A stretch of DNA of 64,000 nt from Aureivirga marina (GCF_015767265.1 NZ_JADPIB010000008.1:1-64000); one strand, 5' to 3'; numbered from the stretch's first letter, positions 8,173 through 17,617 are shown. Notes: a model not told the origin generated them from the sequence alone. Numbers and translations are program-made.

Positions 8173-10020
8173 TTACTTTTTATAAATCATATTTTGTCTA
8201 TTCACATCTGCTAATCTAATAGCTGGATCAATAATTACTTCTTTTACATTTTTTGAAGTTTCAAATGTATATGTTGGAATTGCCCAAGCCCAAGCTTCTA
8301 AAACTTTTGCATTTGTTGGCTTATTTCCACGCATCATTCGTAAAGGAATATTGAAATTTTCAGTTGTTCCATCTTCATAAACTACAGCAATATCAAGTGG
8401 CATTGGCATTCTACCAACTCTCTCTAAAGTAATTTTATTTCCTTCTACAGATTTAATTCCATAATCAATTGTATGTGTCGTTTGTGTCCATTCATTTAAG
8501 AACCAATCTAATTGTAATCCTGAAACTTTTTCAGCTACTCTCTTGAAATCATTTGGATTTGGATGTTTGAATTTCCATTGATTAAAATATTCTTTTAATG
8601 TCTTATCTAAATTCTCTTCTCCAATGATATACTCTAATTCAAGTAAGAATAAATTCCCCATTGTATAGCTTCCAATTCCGTATGCTAAATTTGTATGATA
8701 ACGATCTCCATGTGTAGAAAGAGGCTCTTGCTTTCCTGATTTTACTAAATAAACATAACCTCCATAAGTGCTTTTGAAAGAATTATCAGCAGTATGACCA
8801 AATTCCATATTTTCATATAAAGTCGAAAGATATGTCGTAAATCCTTCATCCATCCAAGGATATTTACTTTCATTTGTTCCTAAAATTTGTTGGAACCAAG
8901 AATGAGCTAATTCGTGAGCAGTTACACCAATTAAACTTCCATAAGATCTTTCTCCAGTAATTAAAGTACTTTGTGCATACTCCATTCCACCATCTCCACC
9001 TTGAATAACTGAATATTGTGGATAAGGATATTTCCCTACTTTCTCTCCAAAAAACTTCATCATATCGGCAGTTTTTTGTGGTAATTTCTTCCAGTTATCT
9101 AAATATTCTTTATCCATTGTACTCTTATAGAAAAAGTGTAAAACAATACCATCTTCAGTAGTTAATTTATCATGGATAAAATCTTTATCAGCTCCCCAAG
9201 CAAAATCATGAACATTTTCTGCTTTAAAATTCCAAGCTAATTTTTTTCTTTTTTTATGCTTTTTAACTTTAATTCCTTTATCCTCATATCCATGTCCAAT
9301 AGCATTTTTATCTTGTAAAACTCCTGTTCCACCAATTGTATATTGGCTATTTAAATGAATAGTTACATTAAAATCTCCCCAAACTCCATAAAATTCTCTT
9401 CCGATATATGGATCTGCATGCCAACCTTCAAAATCATATTCTGCCATTTTAGGATACCATTGCGTCATTGAAAAAGCAACACCTTCTTTGCTGTTTCTAC
9501 CTGATCTTCTAATTTGTTCTGGAATCTGTGCATCCCATTCCATTTCAAAAGTTGCAGAATTTCCTGATTTAATAGCTTCATTTAAAGTTACTTCTAAAAC
9601 AGTTCCTACAGTTTTGTAAGCAACCAATTTTCCATTCATTTTTAAAGAATTTACTTTAATAAACCCGATTTGTTCTGGACTTAAAGAAGCAATTCTACTT
9701 TTAAATTCTGGTTTATCTTCTGTTCCTACATTTTCCATCATTCTTTTATCTGGATCTTCTACAGTTTGTAAGCGTAAATCCATTTCGCTTCCTGGTTGAA
9801 AAGCGTTAAAAAATAAATGATAGAAAACTTTATTTAAGTCTTCTGGTGAATTATTTGTGTAAACTAATTTTTGTTTTCCTTTATACTGAAATTTTTCATG
9901 ATCAACATCAATGTCCATTGTATAATCAACATGTTGTTGCCAATATTCACAATTTGTTTGTGCAAATCCTATAGATGAAATTGCCAAAAACAAAAGTGTC
10001 AATAGATTGTTTTTTTTCAT
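8173..10020 (-). CDS. Exported M1 family metallopeptidase
   Basis: This is a zinc aminopeptidase of the gluzincin/M1 family, 615 residues. A signal peptide (MKKNNLLTLLFLAISSIGFAQ) directs export to the periplasm or surface. The mature part has the N-terminal beta-sandwich, then the exopeptidase motif GGMEYAQ (344-350, M1 consensus GAMEN). The zinc site is HELAHSW with H369, E370 and H373, and the third ligand E392 lies in WMDEGF. The GGMEY variant is common in bacterial M1 subgroups. It is monocistronic, with terminators on both sides (8116-8158 and 10104-10141). Likely role: peptide degradation for nutrition, removing N-terminal residues from oligopeptides outside the cytosol. Confidence 0.93.
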   Translation of the reverse strand: MKKNNLLTLLFLAISSIGFAQTNCEYWQQHVDYTMDIDVDHEKFQYKGKQKLVYTNNSPEDLNKVFYHLFFNAFQPGSEMDLRLQTVEDPDKRMMENVGTEDKPEFKSRIASLSPEQIGFIKVNSLKMNGKLVAYKTVGTVLEVTLNEAIKSGNSATFEMEWDAQIPEQIRRSGRNSKEGVAFSMTQWYPKMAEYDFEGWHADPYIGREFYGVWGDFNVTIHLNSQYTIGGTGVLQDKNAIGHGYEDKGIKVKKHKKRKKLAWNFKAENVHDFAWGADKDFIHDKLTTEDGIVLHFFYKSTMDKEYLDNWKKLPQKTADMMKFFGEKVGKYPYPQYSVIQGGDGGMEYAQSTLITGERSYGSLIGVTAHELAHSWFQQILGTNESKYPWMDEGFTTYLSTLYENMEFGHTADNSFKSTYGGYVYLVKSGKQEPLSTHGDRYHTNLAYGIGSYTMGNLFLLELEYIIGEENLDKTLKEYFNQWKFKHPNPNDFKRVAEKVSGLQLDWFLNEWTQTTHTIDYGIKSVEGNKITLERVGRMPMPLDIAVVYEDGTTENFNIPLRMMRGNKPTNAKVLEAWAWAIPTYTFETSKNVKEVIIDPAIRLADVNRQNMIYKK

Positions 10021-10103
10021 TTTACTTAGTTTTATTTAAATAGAATTAATTTTCTGATAGCTAAAAATAGACCAATAAAATTTTAAAAATTCTAATTTGG
10101 TTC

Positions 10104-10141
10104 AAAAAAAAGAGCATTCTCATAAATGAAAATACTCTTTT
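10104..10141 (-). terminator. Hairpin terminator of the S8 protease gene
   Basis: The minus strand reads AAAGAGTATTTTCA, loop TTTA, TGAGAATGCTCTTT and then T's, with two mismatches in the stem. It lies 21 bp past the stop at 10163. Confidence 0.7.
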
Positions 10142-10162
10142 AATATTATTTATAATTTAAAA

Positions 10163-11875
10163 TTATTTTTTTCTGTTAGCCATTGCATCTGCAAGCTTTA
10201 ATGCATTATAAGCATTTAAGATACGACCAGAAATTGACATTTCGTCAAAGTTTTTCTTCGTAGTTTGAGATCCTGGAACGATTACATCTTTGTGGAATTC
10301 GATTCCTGATTTCATAATAATCTCTTTTACTTGAGGAGCAGTTAACTCAGGATAGTATGCTCTAACTAAAGCTGCAACACCTGCTACTTCTGGAGCAGCC
10401 ATTGAAGTTCCTTGAATAGACTCATAAGAATCTTTAGGGAACGTTGCATAAATTTCTAATCCTGGAGCAAAAACGTCAACCATTTTTTGTCCGTAATTAG
10501 AGAATCCTGCTGGTAAGTTCTCATTAAAGTTACGAGACATTGCTCCAACTGTAAGAACATTATTTACATATTTATCAGCTTTGTTATAAGAATCTGTTGG
10601 GAAGTTATTTTCTTTATCTAAATCTAAAGAAGAGTTTCCAGCAGCATGTACTAATAAAACATCTTTTTCAGCAGCATATTTGAATGCATCATAAACCCAT
10701 TCTGCATTTGGAGAATAAGCTTTACCGAAACTCATGTTAATTACTTTTGCTCCATTATCTACAGCATAACGAATTGCTAAAGCAACATCTTTATCTCTCT
10801 CATCTCCATCAGGAATTGCACGAACAGCCATGATTTTGATGTTTTCCATGTTTTCTTTTTGGTCTTTTCTATAAGTACCATCTTCATTTAATCCTCCTTC
10901 AATAATAGAAGCGATAATTCCAGAAACGTGAGTTCCGTGAATTTCATCATCTTTAGAACCAATAACATTGTTATTTCCATAAACTTTATCATTGATATCT
11001 TCAGGATTATCTTTAGTCATTCTTCCCTCGAAACTTAAGTTGTAGTGAGGTTCTTTATCTAAATTAACTTGTTTTGAGAAGTAGTTTTTATATCTCTCTA
11101 AACGTTTTTTAGTAAATCCTTGTTGCATTACACTTGCAAGCATTAAAGCTTGTTGTTGTAAAGCTGCATCTTCTGTTTGGAAGTTTTGTAAATCTTCAAC
11201 AGTAATATCTTCTTTTCCGATTGCTTTTGCTAAATTATTCCAAGCTTCTTCTAATTTAGTTGCGAAAGCTAATTCTTGAACAGCTCTTTCTTTAGAAGAT
11301 TTTACTTTTTTATCATAATCAGCTTTTGCAGTCATATAATAATCGTATTCTGCTTTTTCTTCAGGTTTGATATCTGAAGCTGATTTTCCAGTAAACTTCT
11401 TATCTCCTTTAGCAACAATACGTGTTAACTCTAATTGTTCTGGAGTATTTACACCATCACCACCTAAGAAATTCCATCCATGAACATCATCAATATATCC
11501 ATTTCCGTTATCATCTTTTCCATTTAAAGTCTCTCCTGGATTTGTCCAAACAATATCAACTAAATCTTTGTGCTCGATATCTGTTCCAGAATCAATAACT
11601 CCAACAACAACTGGTGAAGCTTTTTTTCCTTTTAAGAAATCATAAGCTTGATATAAACTAATTCCTGGTACAGAATCTTTATAAATATCAGCATGTTGCC
11701 ATCCTCTAATTTCAGCCTCCGTCATCGGTGCTTTTTTAGCTACAACATTTTCTGTTGATGTTTTTAAATTTGCTTTTTGTAAAGCTTCTGCTGTAGTCAA
11801 CGTTTTTGGTGTTCCACAACTAGCTAAAAGAGCTCCAACAAAAGCTGATACATAAAGTGGTTTTAATACTCTCAT
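10163..11875 (-). CDS. Subtilisin-like (S8) serine protease lipoprotein
   Basis: The 570-residue protein begins with a lipoprotein signal peptide ending in GALLASCG, so it is probably anchored in the outer or inner membrane through Cys20. The S8 triad is visible: D95 in VIDSGTDIEH, H313 in HGTHVSG and S491 in GTSMAAPEVAG, plus the oxyanion Asn in HAAGNSS. A DDNGNGYIDD loop after the Asp looks like a calcium site. Between D95 and H313 lie about 215 residues, including a long charged helical stretch (about 150-280). This is much longer than the 30-40 residues in classical subtilisins. It starts 20 bp after the metallo-beta-lactamase-fold gene, so the two probably form an operon. No type IX sorting domain is present. 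Confidence 0.93.
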   Translation of the reverse strand: MRVLKPLYVSAFVGALLASCGTPKTLTTAEALQKANLKTSTENVVAKKAPMTEAEIRGWQHADIYKDSVPGISLYQAYDFLKGKKASPVVVGVIDSGTDIEHKDLVDIVWTNPGETLNGKDDNGNGYIDDVHGWNFLGGDGVNTPEQLELTRIVAKGDKKFTGKSASDIKPEEKAEYDYYMTAKADYDKKVKSSKERAVQELAFATKLEEAWNNLAKAIGKEDITVEDLQNFQTEDAALQQQALMLASVMQQGFTKKRLERYKNYFSKQVNLDKEPHYNLSFEGRMTKDNPEDINDKVYGNNNVIGSKDDEIHGTHVSGIIASIIEGGLNEDGTYRKDQKENMENIKIMAVRAIPDGDERDKDVALAIRYAVDNGAKVINMSFGKAYSPNAEWVYDAFKYAAEKDVLLVHAAGNSSLDLDKENNFPTDSYNKADKYVNNVLTVGAMSRNFNENLPAGFSNYGQKMVDVFAPGLEIYATFPKDSYESIQGTSMAAPEVAGVAALVRAYYPELTAPQVKEIIMKSGIEFHKDVIVPGSQTTKKNFDEMSISGRILNAYNALKLADAMANRKK

Positions 11876-11895
11876 TTTGTTTATTGATTTAGTTG

Positions 11896-12756
11896 TTAAT
11901 TAAATACTTCGTTAAATTTAAATGTTTCTTTTAAACGAACTCCTCTTTCTGTTTTTTGTACAGTACAAAGTTCATTTACAGAATCGTGTTCTAAAAATAA
12001 AACAAATTCTTCTTCTGCTGCTTTATTTAAGAACTTCGATTTTTCGTCCATTGTTAACAATGGTCTTGTATCATATCCCATTACATAAGGAAGTGGAATA
12101 TGACCCGTTGTAGGCAATAAGTCTGCCATAAATACAATTGTCTTTCCTTTATATTTAATATGAGGAATCATTTGTTTCTCTGTGTGCCCATTAACCATCA
12201 GAACATCAAACCCTAAAGGTGAATTTTCTAAATAATCAGAATTTGGAATAGAAACAAAATTCAATTGTCCACTTTCTTGCATTGGATTAATATTTTCCTT
12301 CAAGAAAGAAGCTTTTTCTCTTGGATTTGGATTTACAGCCCAATCCCAATGATTTTCATTAGACCAAAACTTTGCATTCTTAAAAGCAGGTTCTAAAAAA
12401 GTTCTGTCTTTATTCCATTGAATGCTTCCTCCACAATGATCAAAATGTAAATGTGTTAAAAATACATCTGTAATATCATCTCTATGAAAACCAAGTTTTG
12501 CTAAAGAACTATCTAATGAGAAATCTCCGTATAAATAGTAATATCCAAAAAACTTATCCGATTGTTTATTACCAATTCCTGTATCGATAAGAATTAATCT
12601 ATCCCCATCTTCAATTAGCATACAACGCATGCTCAAGTTAATCAAATTATTAGCGTCAGCTGGGTTTGTTCTTTGCCAAAGTGTTTTTGGAACTACACCG
12701 AACATTGCACCACCATCTAATTTAAAATTTCCTGTTTCTATTGGATATATCTTCAT
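11896..12756 (-). CDS. Metallo-beta-lactamase-fold hydrolase
   Basis: The 286-residue cytosolic protein has the dinuclear-zinc motif THLHFDHCGG (H102, H104, D106, H107). Later ligands are in VNGHTEKQ and VFMADLLP, with EHD near the C-terminus. This matches the AHL-lactonase/glyoxalase II-like branch. The preferred start is the ATG at 12756 (MKIYPIETGNF), which gives the usual family N-terminus; an in-frame ATG 7 codons earlier adds only MYYLKIS. Substrate is unknown: a lactone, thioester or phosphate ester are all possible. The S8 protease gene follows after 20 bp. Upstream is the tRNA-Cys terminator at 12816-12857. Confidence 0.85.
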   Translation of the reverse strand: MKIYPIETGNFKLDGGAMFGVVPKTLWQRTNPADANNLINLSMRCMLIEDGDRLILIDTGIGNKQSDKFFGYYYLYGDFSLDSSLAKLGFHRDDITDVFLTHLHFDHCGGSIQWNKDRTFLEPAFKNAKFWSNENHWDWAVNPNPREKASFLKENINPMQESGQLNFVSIPNSDYLENSPLGFDVLMVNGHTEKQMIPHIKYKGKTIVFMADLLPTTGHIPLPYVMGYDTRPLLTMDEKSKFLNKAAEEEFVLFLEHDSVNELCTVQKTERGVRLKETFKFNEVFN

Positions 12757-12815
12757 ACTAATTTTTAAGTAGTACAAATATGCAGAATTTATGGAAATAA
12801 ATTGTTAAAGAAAAC

Positions 12816-12857
12816 AAAAAAACCGCTTCAAATTATTTTGAAACGGTTCATTTTTTT
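12816..12857 (-). terminator. Strong hairpin terminator after tRNA-Cys
   Basis: AACCGCTTCAAA and TTTGAAACGGTT (one mismatch) flank a 4-nt loop between A7 and T7 tracts. It lies directly after the 3' end of the minus-strand tRNA. Confidence 0.8.
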
Positions 12858-12858
12858 G

Positions 12859-12929
12859 AGGTGTCGAGCGGATTCGAACCGCTGTACATGGTTTTGCAGA
12901 CCACTGCCTAGCCACTCGGCCACGACACC
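12859..12929 (-). tRNA. tRNA-Cys (anticodon GCA)
   Basis: On the minus strand the 71-nt sequence forms a full cloverleaf. The acceptor stem GGTGTCG (12929-12923) pairs with CGACACC (12866-12860) and is followed by discriminator U, as expected for tRNA-Cys. The D-arm is GCCGAGTGGCTAGGC and the anticodon loop is CTGCAAA, with anticodon GCA. The T-arm GCGGTTCGAATCCGC is perfect. CCA is not encoded. A consensus promoter precedes it at 12946-12976 and a strong terminator follows at 12816-12857, so it is a single-gene unit. Confidence 0.97.
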
Positions 12930-12945
12930 TTGTTTTGTTGGATTG

Positions 12946-12976
12946 CAAATATATTGAAAATTTTATTTTTTACAAA
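12946..12976 (-). promoter_or_regulatory. Promoter of tRNA-Cys
   Basis: The minus strand reads TTTG (12976-12973), 19 nt, then TATATTTG (12953-12946). This is a near-ideal Bacteroidota promoter (-33 TTTG, -7 TAnnTTTG). The -33 element touches the folB stop codon. Confidence 0.75.
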
Positions 12977-13347
12977 TTTTTTTCAAAATGTTTTCTATTT
13001 TTTGTTCTTTCGACAGTAACCATTGCAACATTTCCTCCAATTGGTGGATTTAATTTAGAAACTGCAACTGTCGCTTTTTTGACTAATTTCTCTTCTTTTA
13101 AGATTCTATTTAAAATTCTATCTACCACTTCTTCAAGCAGTTTTGAGCGAATTTCCATCTCTTCTTTCACAACTCTATTGATGAAAACATAATCAACCGT
13201 ATCATTTAAATCATCTGTCTTAGCCGATTTAGATAAATCTGCTTTTACAGTTACATCAACACGATAATCTGATCCAATTTTACCTTCTTCCATCAAACAA
13301 CCATGATATGCATATACACGAATATTTCTTACTTTGATAATTCCCAT
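12970..13347 (-). CDS. folB: Dihydroneopterin aldolase
   Basis: This cytosolic enzyme of tetrahydrofolate synthesis cleaves 7,8-dihydroneopterin to 6-hydroxymethyl-dihydropterin and glycolaldehyde. The 125-residue protein starts MGIIKVRNIRVYAYHGC. It shows the family motifs AYHGC..EE.IG near the N-terminus, the active-site E in LLEEVVDRIL and the terminal KLNPPIGG region with its conserved lysine. The ATG at 13347 is used; a GTG one codon earlier would also be in frame. A TACTTTTG promoter box lies 34 bp upstream (13381-13388). It is followed by tRNA-Cys, whose promoter overlaps the folB stop. Confidence 0.94.
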   Translation of the reverse strand: MGIIKVRNIRVYAYHGCLMEEGKIGSDYRVDVTVKADLSKSAKTDDLNDTVDYVFINRVVKEEMEIRSKLLEEVVDRILNRILKEEKLVKKATVAVSKLNPPIGGNVAMVTVERTKNRKHFEKNL

Positions 13348-13380
13348 CACTTCGTATTTTAATTCAAATTTTTAGTGAGG

Positions 13381-13388
13381 CAAAAGTA
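13381..13388 (-). promoter_or_regulatory. Promoter -7 box (TACTTTTG) of folB
   Basis: The minus strand matches TAnnTTTG 34 bp before the folB ATG. The predicted leader is about 27 nt. Confidence 0.5.
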
Positions 13389-13443
13389 AGTAAAATCCTC
13401 TTAGATTTTTATTAAAAATTTTCTAATTAGAATTACTAAAATT

Positions 13444-13478
13444 AAAAAAGGCCAATGAAAATTCATTGACCCTTTTTA
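13444..13478 (-). terminator. Hairpin terminator after the lipoprotein gene
   Basis: CAATGAA and TTCATTG arms, extended by GG/CC with a small bulge, sit between A-rich and T-rich tracts. It lies 42 bp past the stop at 13520. Confidence 0.65.
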
Positions 13479-13519
13479 AACACCTAATCTTAATAATATG
13501 TCTTGCTTATTATTCTATT

Positions 13520-14659
13520 TTATTTAGTCCAACCTTCAGCCCAAGTTGGTAAATCAGCTCCTGAACCTGCTCCTGTGTTATCTCCTTCGATAACTGAAGA
13601 TTCTATGTTAGACTTTGTAGTAACATTGTCAAACTCTACAGTGTTTACTTTGTTTGCAGCAAAGTAATCTTGTGTTTCTGTTCCATCAAAAAAGATTCCT
13701 ACTCCAGCATCTTCTGTTGTAGAAACAAAATTTTTCAAGAATACGTTTGTAAATGTTCCTTTAGTTCCTCTTCTTAAATACATTCCTGCTTCAGAAGTAA
13801 CGTTTCCGTTGTTTCTTCCAATTAAAGTTACATTTGTTAATGTTGGCGCAGAAATTGGTGCTGCAGTTGGGTTACTTTTGTTACTATCAGCTTCAATTCC
13901 TCTACTGTCATCAGAAGAACTAGTTGAAGTTTGCTTAGAATATAAGTTTGTAACTTCTCCTGTCCATCCTTCAGCCCAGTCAAAAGAATCATCTTCTGCA
14001 TCGATAGCTACAAGATTTTTTCCTCCTACAGTTCCTCCGAACCACTCAAATCCATCATCTTTACCTTTATACACTTGAAGATTTTCCATTGTTGTTTGGT
14101 TTCCTACAGCATAAAAAGTAAATCCATTAAACTCACTTTCACCATCAATTTTAGCTCCAGTATATTCAGCTCTAACATATCTTAAAGAACCAGAATTATC
14201 TGCATCATTAGTTCCACCATAAGTGATTCCAGCGATTTCAGTTTGTACATCTGTTCCTTTGTTTGTTTTTGCTTTACCACAGATTACGATTCCTCCCCAA
14301 TCTCCAGAAACTGGATTATCAGATTTAGAAGTAAATACAATTGGTTTTGCAGCTGTACCTTCAGCTATTAATTTTCCACCTCTTTCAACAGCTAAATAAA
14401 CATCCGTTCCTCCTGCTTCACATTCGATAGTCATTCCAGCAGGAATAGTTAATGTTACACCATCTTTTACATGAACTCTTCCAGAAAGGATATATGTTTT
14501 AGTTGCGTCTAAAGTCATATCTTCTGTAATATTTCCTGTTAATTCAATATCTTCTCCAACTGGATCTGTAGGATCAACTGGTCCGTTATAATCGTCATCG
14601 CTGCTACAAGCTGTGAAAATAGTTGCAAAAACCGCTAAAGATAAAATTGTCTTTCTCAT
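13520..14659 (-). CDS. Putative cell-surface lipoprotein, partner of the TonB-dependent receptor
   Basis: The 379-residue protein begins MRKTILSLAVFATIFTACSSDDD, a lipoprotein signal with Cys18 followed by an acidic stretch (SSDDD) that resembles lipoprotein export signals of Bacteroidota surface lipoproteins. The rest is rich in Gly, Asn, Thr and Asp. It has spaced hydrophobic short strands suggestive of a beta-helix, such as GVTLTIPAGMTIE, GGIVICGKAKT and GTFTNVFLKNF. It has no sorting domain and no catalytic motif I recognise. The ATG at 14659 is chosen because it gives the signal peptide directly; an upstream in-frame start would bury it. It lies 123 bp after the receptor gene on the same strand and has its own repeat-bearing promoter region. 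Role unknown; ligand capture for the receptor is inferred. Confidence 0.8.
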   Translation of the reverse strand: MRKTILSLAVFATIFTACSSDDDYNGPVDPTDPVGEDIELTGNITEDMTLDATKTYILSGRVHVKDGVTLTIPAGMTIECEAGGTDVYLAVERGGKLIAEGTAAKPIVFTSKSDNPVSGDWGGIVICGKAKTNKGTDVQTEIAGITYGGTNDADNSGSLRYVRAEYTGAKIDGESEFNGFTFYAVGNQTTMENLQVYKGKDDGFEWFGGTVGGKNLVAIDAEDDSFDWAEGWTGEVTNLYSKQTSTSSSDDSRGIEADSNKSNPTAAPISAPTLTNVTLIGRNNGNVTSEAGMYLRRGTKGTFTNVFLKNFVSTTEDAGVGIFFDGTETQDYFAANKVNTVEFDNVTTKSNIESSVIEGDNTGAGSGADLPTWAEGWTK

Positions 14660-14702
14660 TGTATGTGTTCTTAATAGATTTTGATTTGTTTTTTTAACAC
14701 TA

Positions 14703-14748
14703 CAAATAAACAATGCTCGTTTATCATACTGTTTAACATAAGTTTAAC
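14703..14748 (-). promoter_or_regulatory. Promoter region with two 11-bp-spaced GTTAAAC direct repeats
   Basis: The plus strand carries GTTTAAC at 14731-14737 and again at 14742-14748. That is exactly 11 bp start to start, the helical spacing used by OmpR/PhoB-family regulators. The minus strand has TTTATTTG at 14703-14710 as a weak -7 box. The repeats would therefore lie at about -35 to -52 of the lipoprotein gene, and similar repeats occur at 17641-17697. Confidence 0.5.
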
Positions 14749-14782
14749 TGTGTGTTAATTATCAATCATTAATGTTAATTAA

Positions 14783-17554
14783 TTAAAAAATGCTATAATT
14801 TAAACTAAATCCAACTGAGCTACCTCTCTCATAATCATATACATCCACTGCTGCATCCGAGTTATCTTGGAATCTAACAGTCTTTGTATTTAAAATGTTT
14901 TTGTAAGAAATCCCTAAGTTTAATTTCTCTCCAATTTTTGCACTTAAAATTAAATCCAAGTTGCTCATACCTTTTTGGTAAATGTTTCCTGAACCTTGTG
15001 AACCTAATGCGAAAAGTTTTCTACCTGTATATCCATAAACTAAAGTTGCTTTTGGTCTAAAGTTTCCAAAATCTTTAGAATAACTTAAATCAAAGTTTAC
15101 TAATAATGGAGCTGCTCCTTGTAAAGCTGCTTTTTCATCTGTAAATAATACAGATTTTTCTCCATTTGTTTCATCAATTACTTTTTGAGAATTTAATTCT
15201 TGCTCCGTATACATATACGTTGCATTTAATCCAGCAGAAACTGTTGATGGTCTTTCATCAGTTCCCATTGTCATTAATTTCTTACGAACTTCCATTTCAA
15301 TTCCAGCAGTATAAGCATAATCTCCAGCATTTGCATAAGAGAAATCATTTGCAGCAGAAGCAATTTGAATTTTTGAAATTGGATTCTCAATATATTTTCC
15401 GAAAGCTGCTACTGAGAAAATCTCACCAGCATCTGGGAATAATTCCCAAACGATATCTACATTATAATTTGTAGAAGAATATAAATATGGATTACCTAAA
15501 GAACTTCCATTTACACCTTCATATTTAAATGGTGCTTTTTCTTTGAACTGAGGTAATGTATATGTTTTACTTGCAGCAAATCTCAAGTTTTCTTTTTCAG
15601 ACATTGTATACTTTAAAGAAAGACTTGGTAAAAATTCTAATTCATCAATGATTGTTGCGTCATAATCTTCATAATCATCTGAACTATTAATATTCGTATC
15701 CCAAGTAATACTTTGATCAATTTTATCAAAACGAGCTCCAATAATTGCAGTAAATTTCTCAGAGAAATTATATTCTACATTAAAATATCCAGCATGAACA
15801 TCTAAATTTCCTTCATAAGTATAAGGTCTTAAAGCATCTGATCTTGTTCCTCTACCAGTTTGAATTGTGAATGTTCCAGGAACTCCAGGAGTATCAGCTA
15901 AATTTGAAGCGTTTAAGAAATCATCAATTGTATTTTTTCCAGTAAATACATCTCCATAAATATTAAAGTTATATTGTGTAGCTCTAAAATCTCTTTTCTT
16001 GATTCTCCCTTGGTATCCAATATGAAGTTTTCCGTTGAAAGTTTCTTCTTCATTTTTATTGAATTTATAGATTAATTTTGCTCTACCTGCAATTTCGTCT
16101 TCTTTTAAATCTTGGTAATAACGACTATTTGAAGATGGTGAGTTTGTACTGAATTTAAAGATTTCAGGATTATCTTGTTCAATTAAAGAATTCGATTTTC
16201 TGTCTGGTTGATCTGCATAAACATAGCTATATGAAACTCCCCATTTTGCATCTAATCTTTCAGAAATTCTGTTATCTCCGATTAATTGATTTACATAAAC
16301 TTGGTTTTGATCATAAACAGACCTTCTATCAAATAAATTATTACTTCTGTTTTCATTTTGCCAATAATATTCTCCAACTGTATTTGTAGAAGAATTAATG
16401 AAAATAGAGTTTAAAGTTAATCTTTGTCCTTCTCTAATATCATAAGATAAACTTCCTAAAGCTGTCGTTTTTGTTTCGTAAGAAAATTTGTCAATATTGT
16501 AATAATCTTTGTTGATGATATCACTTCTATTTCCATAGTTTCTTTCTGTTCCATTTTTGTATGAATAATCACTTTTTTGTGAAGCCATTGCAAAGAAATT
16601 AATTTTTCCTTCTTCTCCAATGTCAAAAGATTTTCCTCCACTAATTCCGAAACCTAAATTTAATGGTGTGCTAGCAGTATTTGGATCCCATCTTGTATCA
16701 AATCTATATGCTTTAATTGTTTTTGGAGTTTTTGATTCGTAGAATCCTAATTTGTTTGGTCCATCAGAAACTAAGAAATCCATTCCTCCTAAGTTCGTAG
16801 CCGAACCTGTACTTGCACTAATTTTTAAACTTCCAGCACCTGAGTGAATTTTAGAAACAATATTAATATTTGCTCCTCCAAAATCACCATATGAATTTAC
16901 TTTATACGTTTTGCTAATTCCAATATTTTGAATTACTCCAGTTGAAAATAAATCTAAAGAAATATTTTTAAACTCTGGATCATCCGATGGTAATGGTAAA
17001 CCGTTTAAAGTAGTACTGTTATAACGATCTCCTAAACCACGAACAAATACTTTTCCTGATCCTTCTTGTTTTGAAATCCCTGTTACTTTTGTTACAGCAG
17101 ATGCTGCATCACTAACTCCTTTTCTGCTTAATTCTTGTACACCGATTGATTGTACAATTTCTACAGAATTTCTTTGCGCATCAAGTAATGCTTTTTCTGA
17201 TTCTTTTTTTCTACTACCACGAATTTCAATAGTTTCTAAAGTAACTCCTTCGTTTGCTCCAAGTGTTTTATCAATTCGTTTTGTTTCTCCAGCAGCAATA
17301 GTAAAAGATTCTGTAAGAGTCTCGTATCCAATAAAACTAATAGAAACTGTATAGGTTCCAGGGTCTACTTGCAAAGAATAATTTCCATCGATATCTGTAG
17401 AAGTTCCGATAGTTGTTCCTTGAATTACTACATCAGCAAATGCTAATGGTTCATTATTCATATCTTTATCTAAAATAGTTCCGATTAAAGTACCTTTTTG
17501 GGCAAAAGCGGAAACTGTTAATAAAGAAATAAATACAAAAAGAAAATTTTTCAT
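14783..17554 (-). CDS. TonB-dependent outer-membrane receptor
   Basis: The 923-residue outer-membrane transporter has a signal peptide MKNFLFVFISLLTVSAFAQ, a carboxypeptidase-regulatory-like domain (about 20-110) and a plug domain around 130-250. The plug includes VTKVTGISKQEGSGKV and a GLGDRYNSTTLNG stretch. A 22-strand-type barrel follows and ends in the aromatic terminus FSLNYSIF. It is shorter than SusC proteins and has no SusD partner, so a glycan utilisation locus is unlikely. The ATG at 17554 is preferred, as an earlier in-frame ATG adds 16 residues before the signal. It is divergent from a PhoB/PhoR-like pair with TTAAC repeats between them. A phosphate, organophosphate or metal ligand is possible but unproven. 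Confidence 0.92.
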   Translation of the reverse strand: MKNFLFVFISLLTVSAFAQKGTLIGTILDKDMNNEPLAFADVVIQGTTIGTSTDIDGNYSLQVDPGTYTVSISFIGYETLTESFTIAAGETKRIDKTLGANEGVTLETIEIRGSRKKESEKALLDAQRNSVEIVQSIGVQELSRKGVSDAASAVTKVTGISKQEGSGKVFVRGLGDRYNSTTLNGLPLPSDDPEFKNISLDLFSTGVIQNIGISKTYKVNSYGDFGGANINIVSKIHSGAGSLKISASTGSATNLGGMDFLVSDGPNKLGFYESKTPKTIKAYRFDTRWDPNTASTPLNLGFGISGGKSFDIGEEGKINFFAMASQKSDYSYKNGTERNYGNRSDIINKDYYNIDKFSYETKTTALGSLSYDIREGQRLTLNSIFINSSTNTVGEYYWQNENRSNNLFDRRSVYDQNQVYVNQLIGDNRISERLDAKWGVSYSYVYADQPDRKSNSLIEQDNPEIFKFSTNSPSSNSRYYQDLKEDEIAGRAKLIYKFNKNEEETFNGKLHIGYQGRIKKRDFRATQYNFNIYGDVFTGKNTIDDFLNASNLADTPGVPGTFTIQTGRGTRSDALRPYTYEGNLDVHAGYFNVEYNFSEKFTAIIGARFDKIDQSITWDTNINSSDDYEDYDATIIDELEFLPSLSLKYTMSEKENLRFAASKTYTLPQFKEKAPFKYEGVNGSSLGNPYLYSSTNYNVDIVWELFPDAGEIFSVAAFGKYIENPISKIQIASAANDFSYANAGDYAYTAGIEMEVRKKLMTMGTDERPSTVSAGLNATYMYTEQELNSQKVIDETNGEKSVLFTDEKAALQGAAPLLVNFDLSYSKDFGNFRPKATLVYGYTGRKLFALGSQGSGNIYQKGMSNLDLILSAKIGEKLNLGISYKNILNTKTVRFQDNSDAAVDVYDYERGSSVGFSLNYSIF

Positions 17555-17617
17555 TTTAAATTTAATTAAGGTGTTTAGTTGTGTTGTTGTATTCAGGTGC
17601 AAAAAAAAACTAAAATT

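Noticed and set aside
15166-15474. Plus-strand open frame of 102 codons within the receptor gene
   Set aside because: It is antisense to well-supported coding sequence, has low-complexity Leu/His/Gln composition and no domain.
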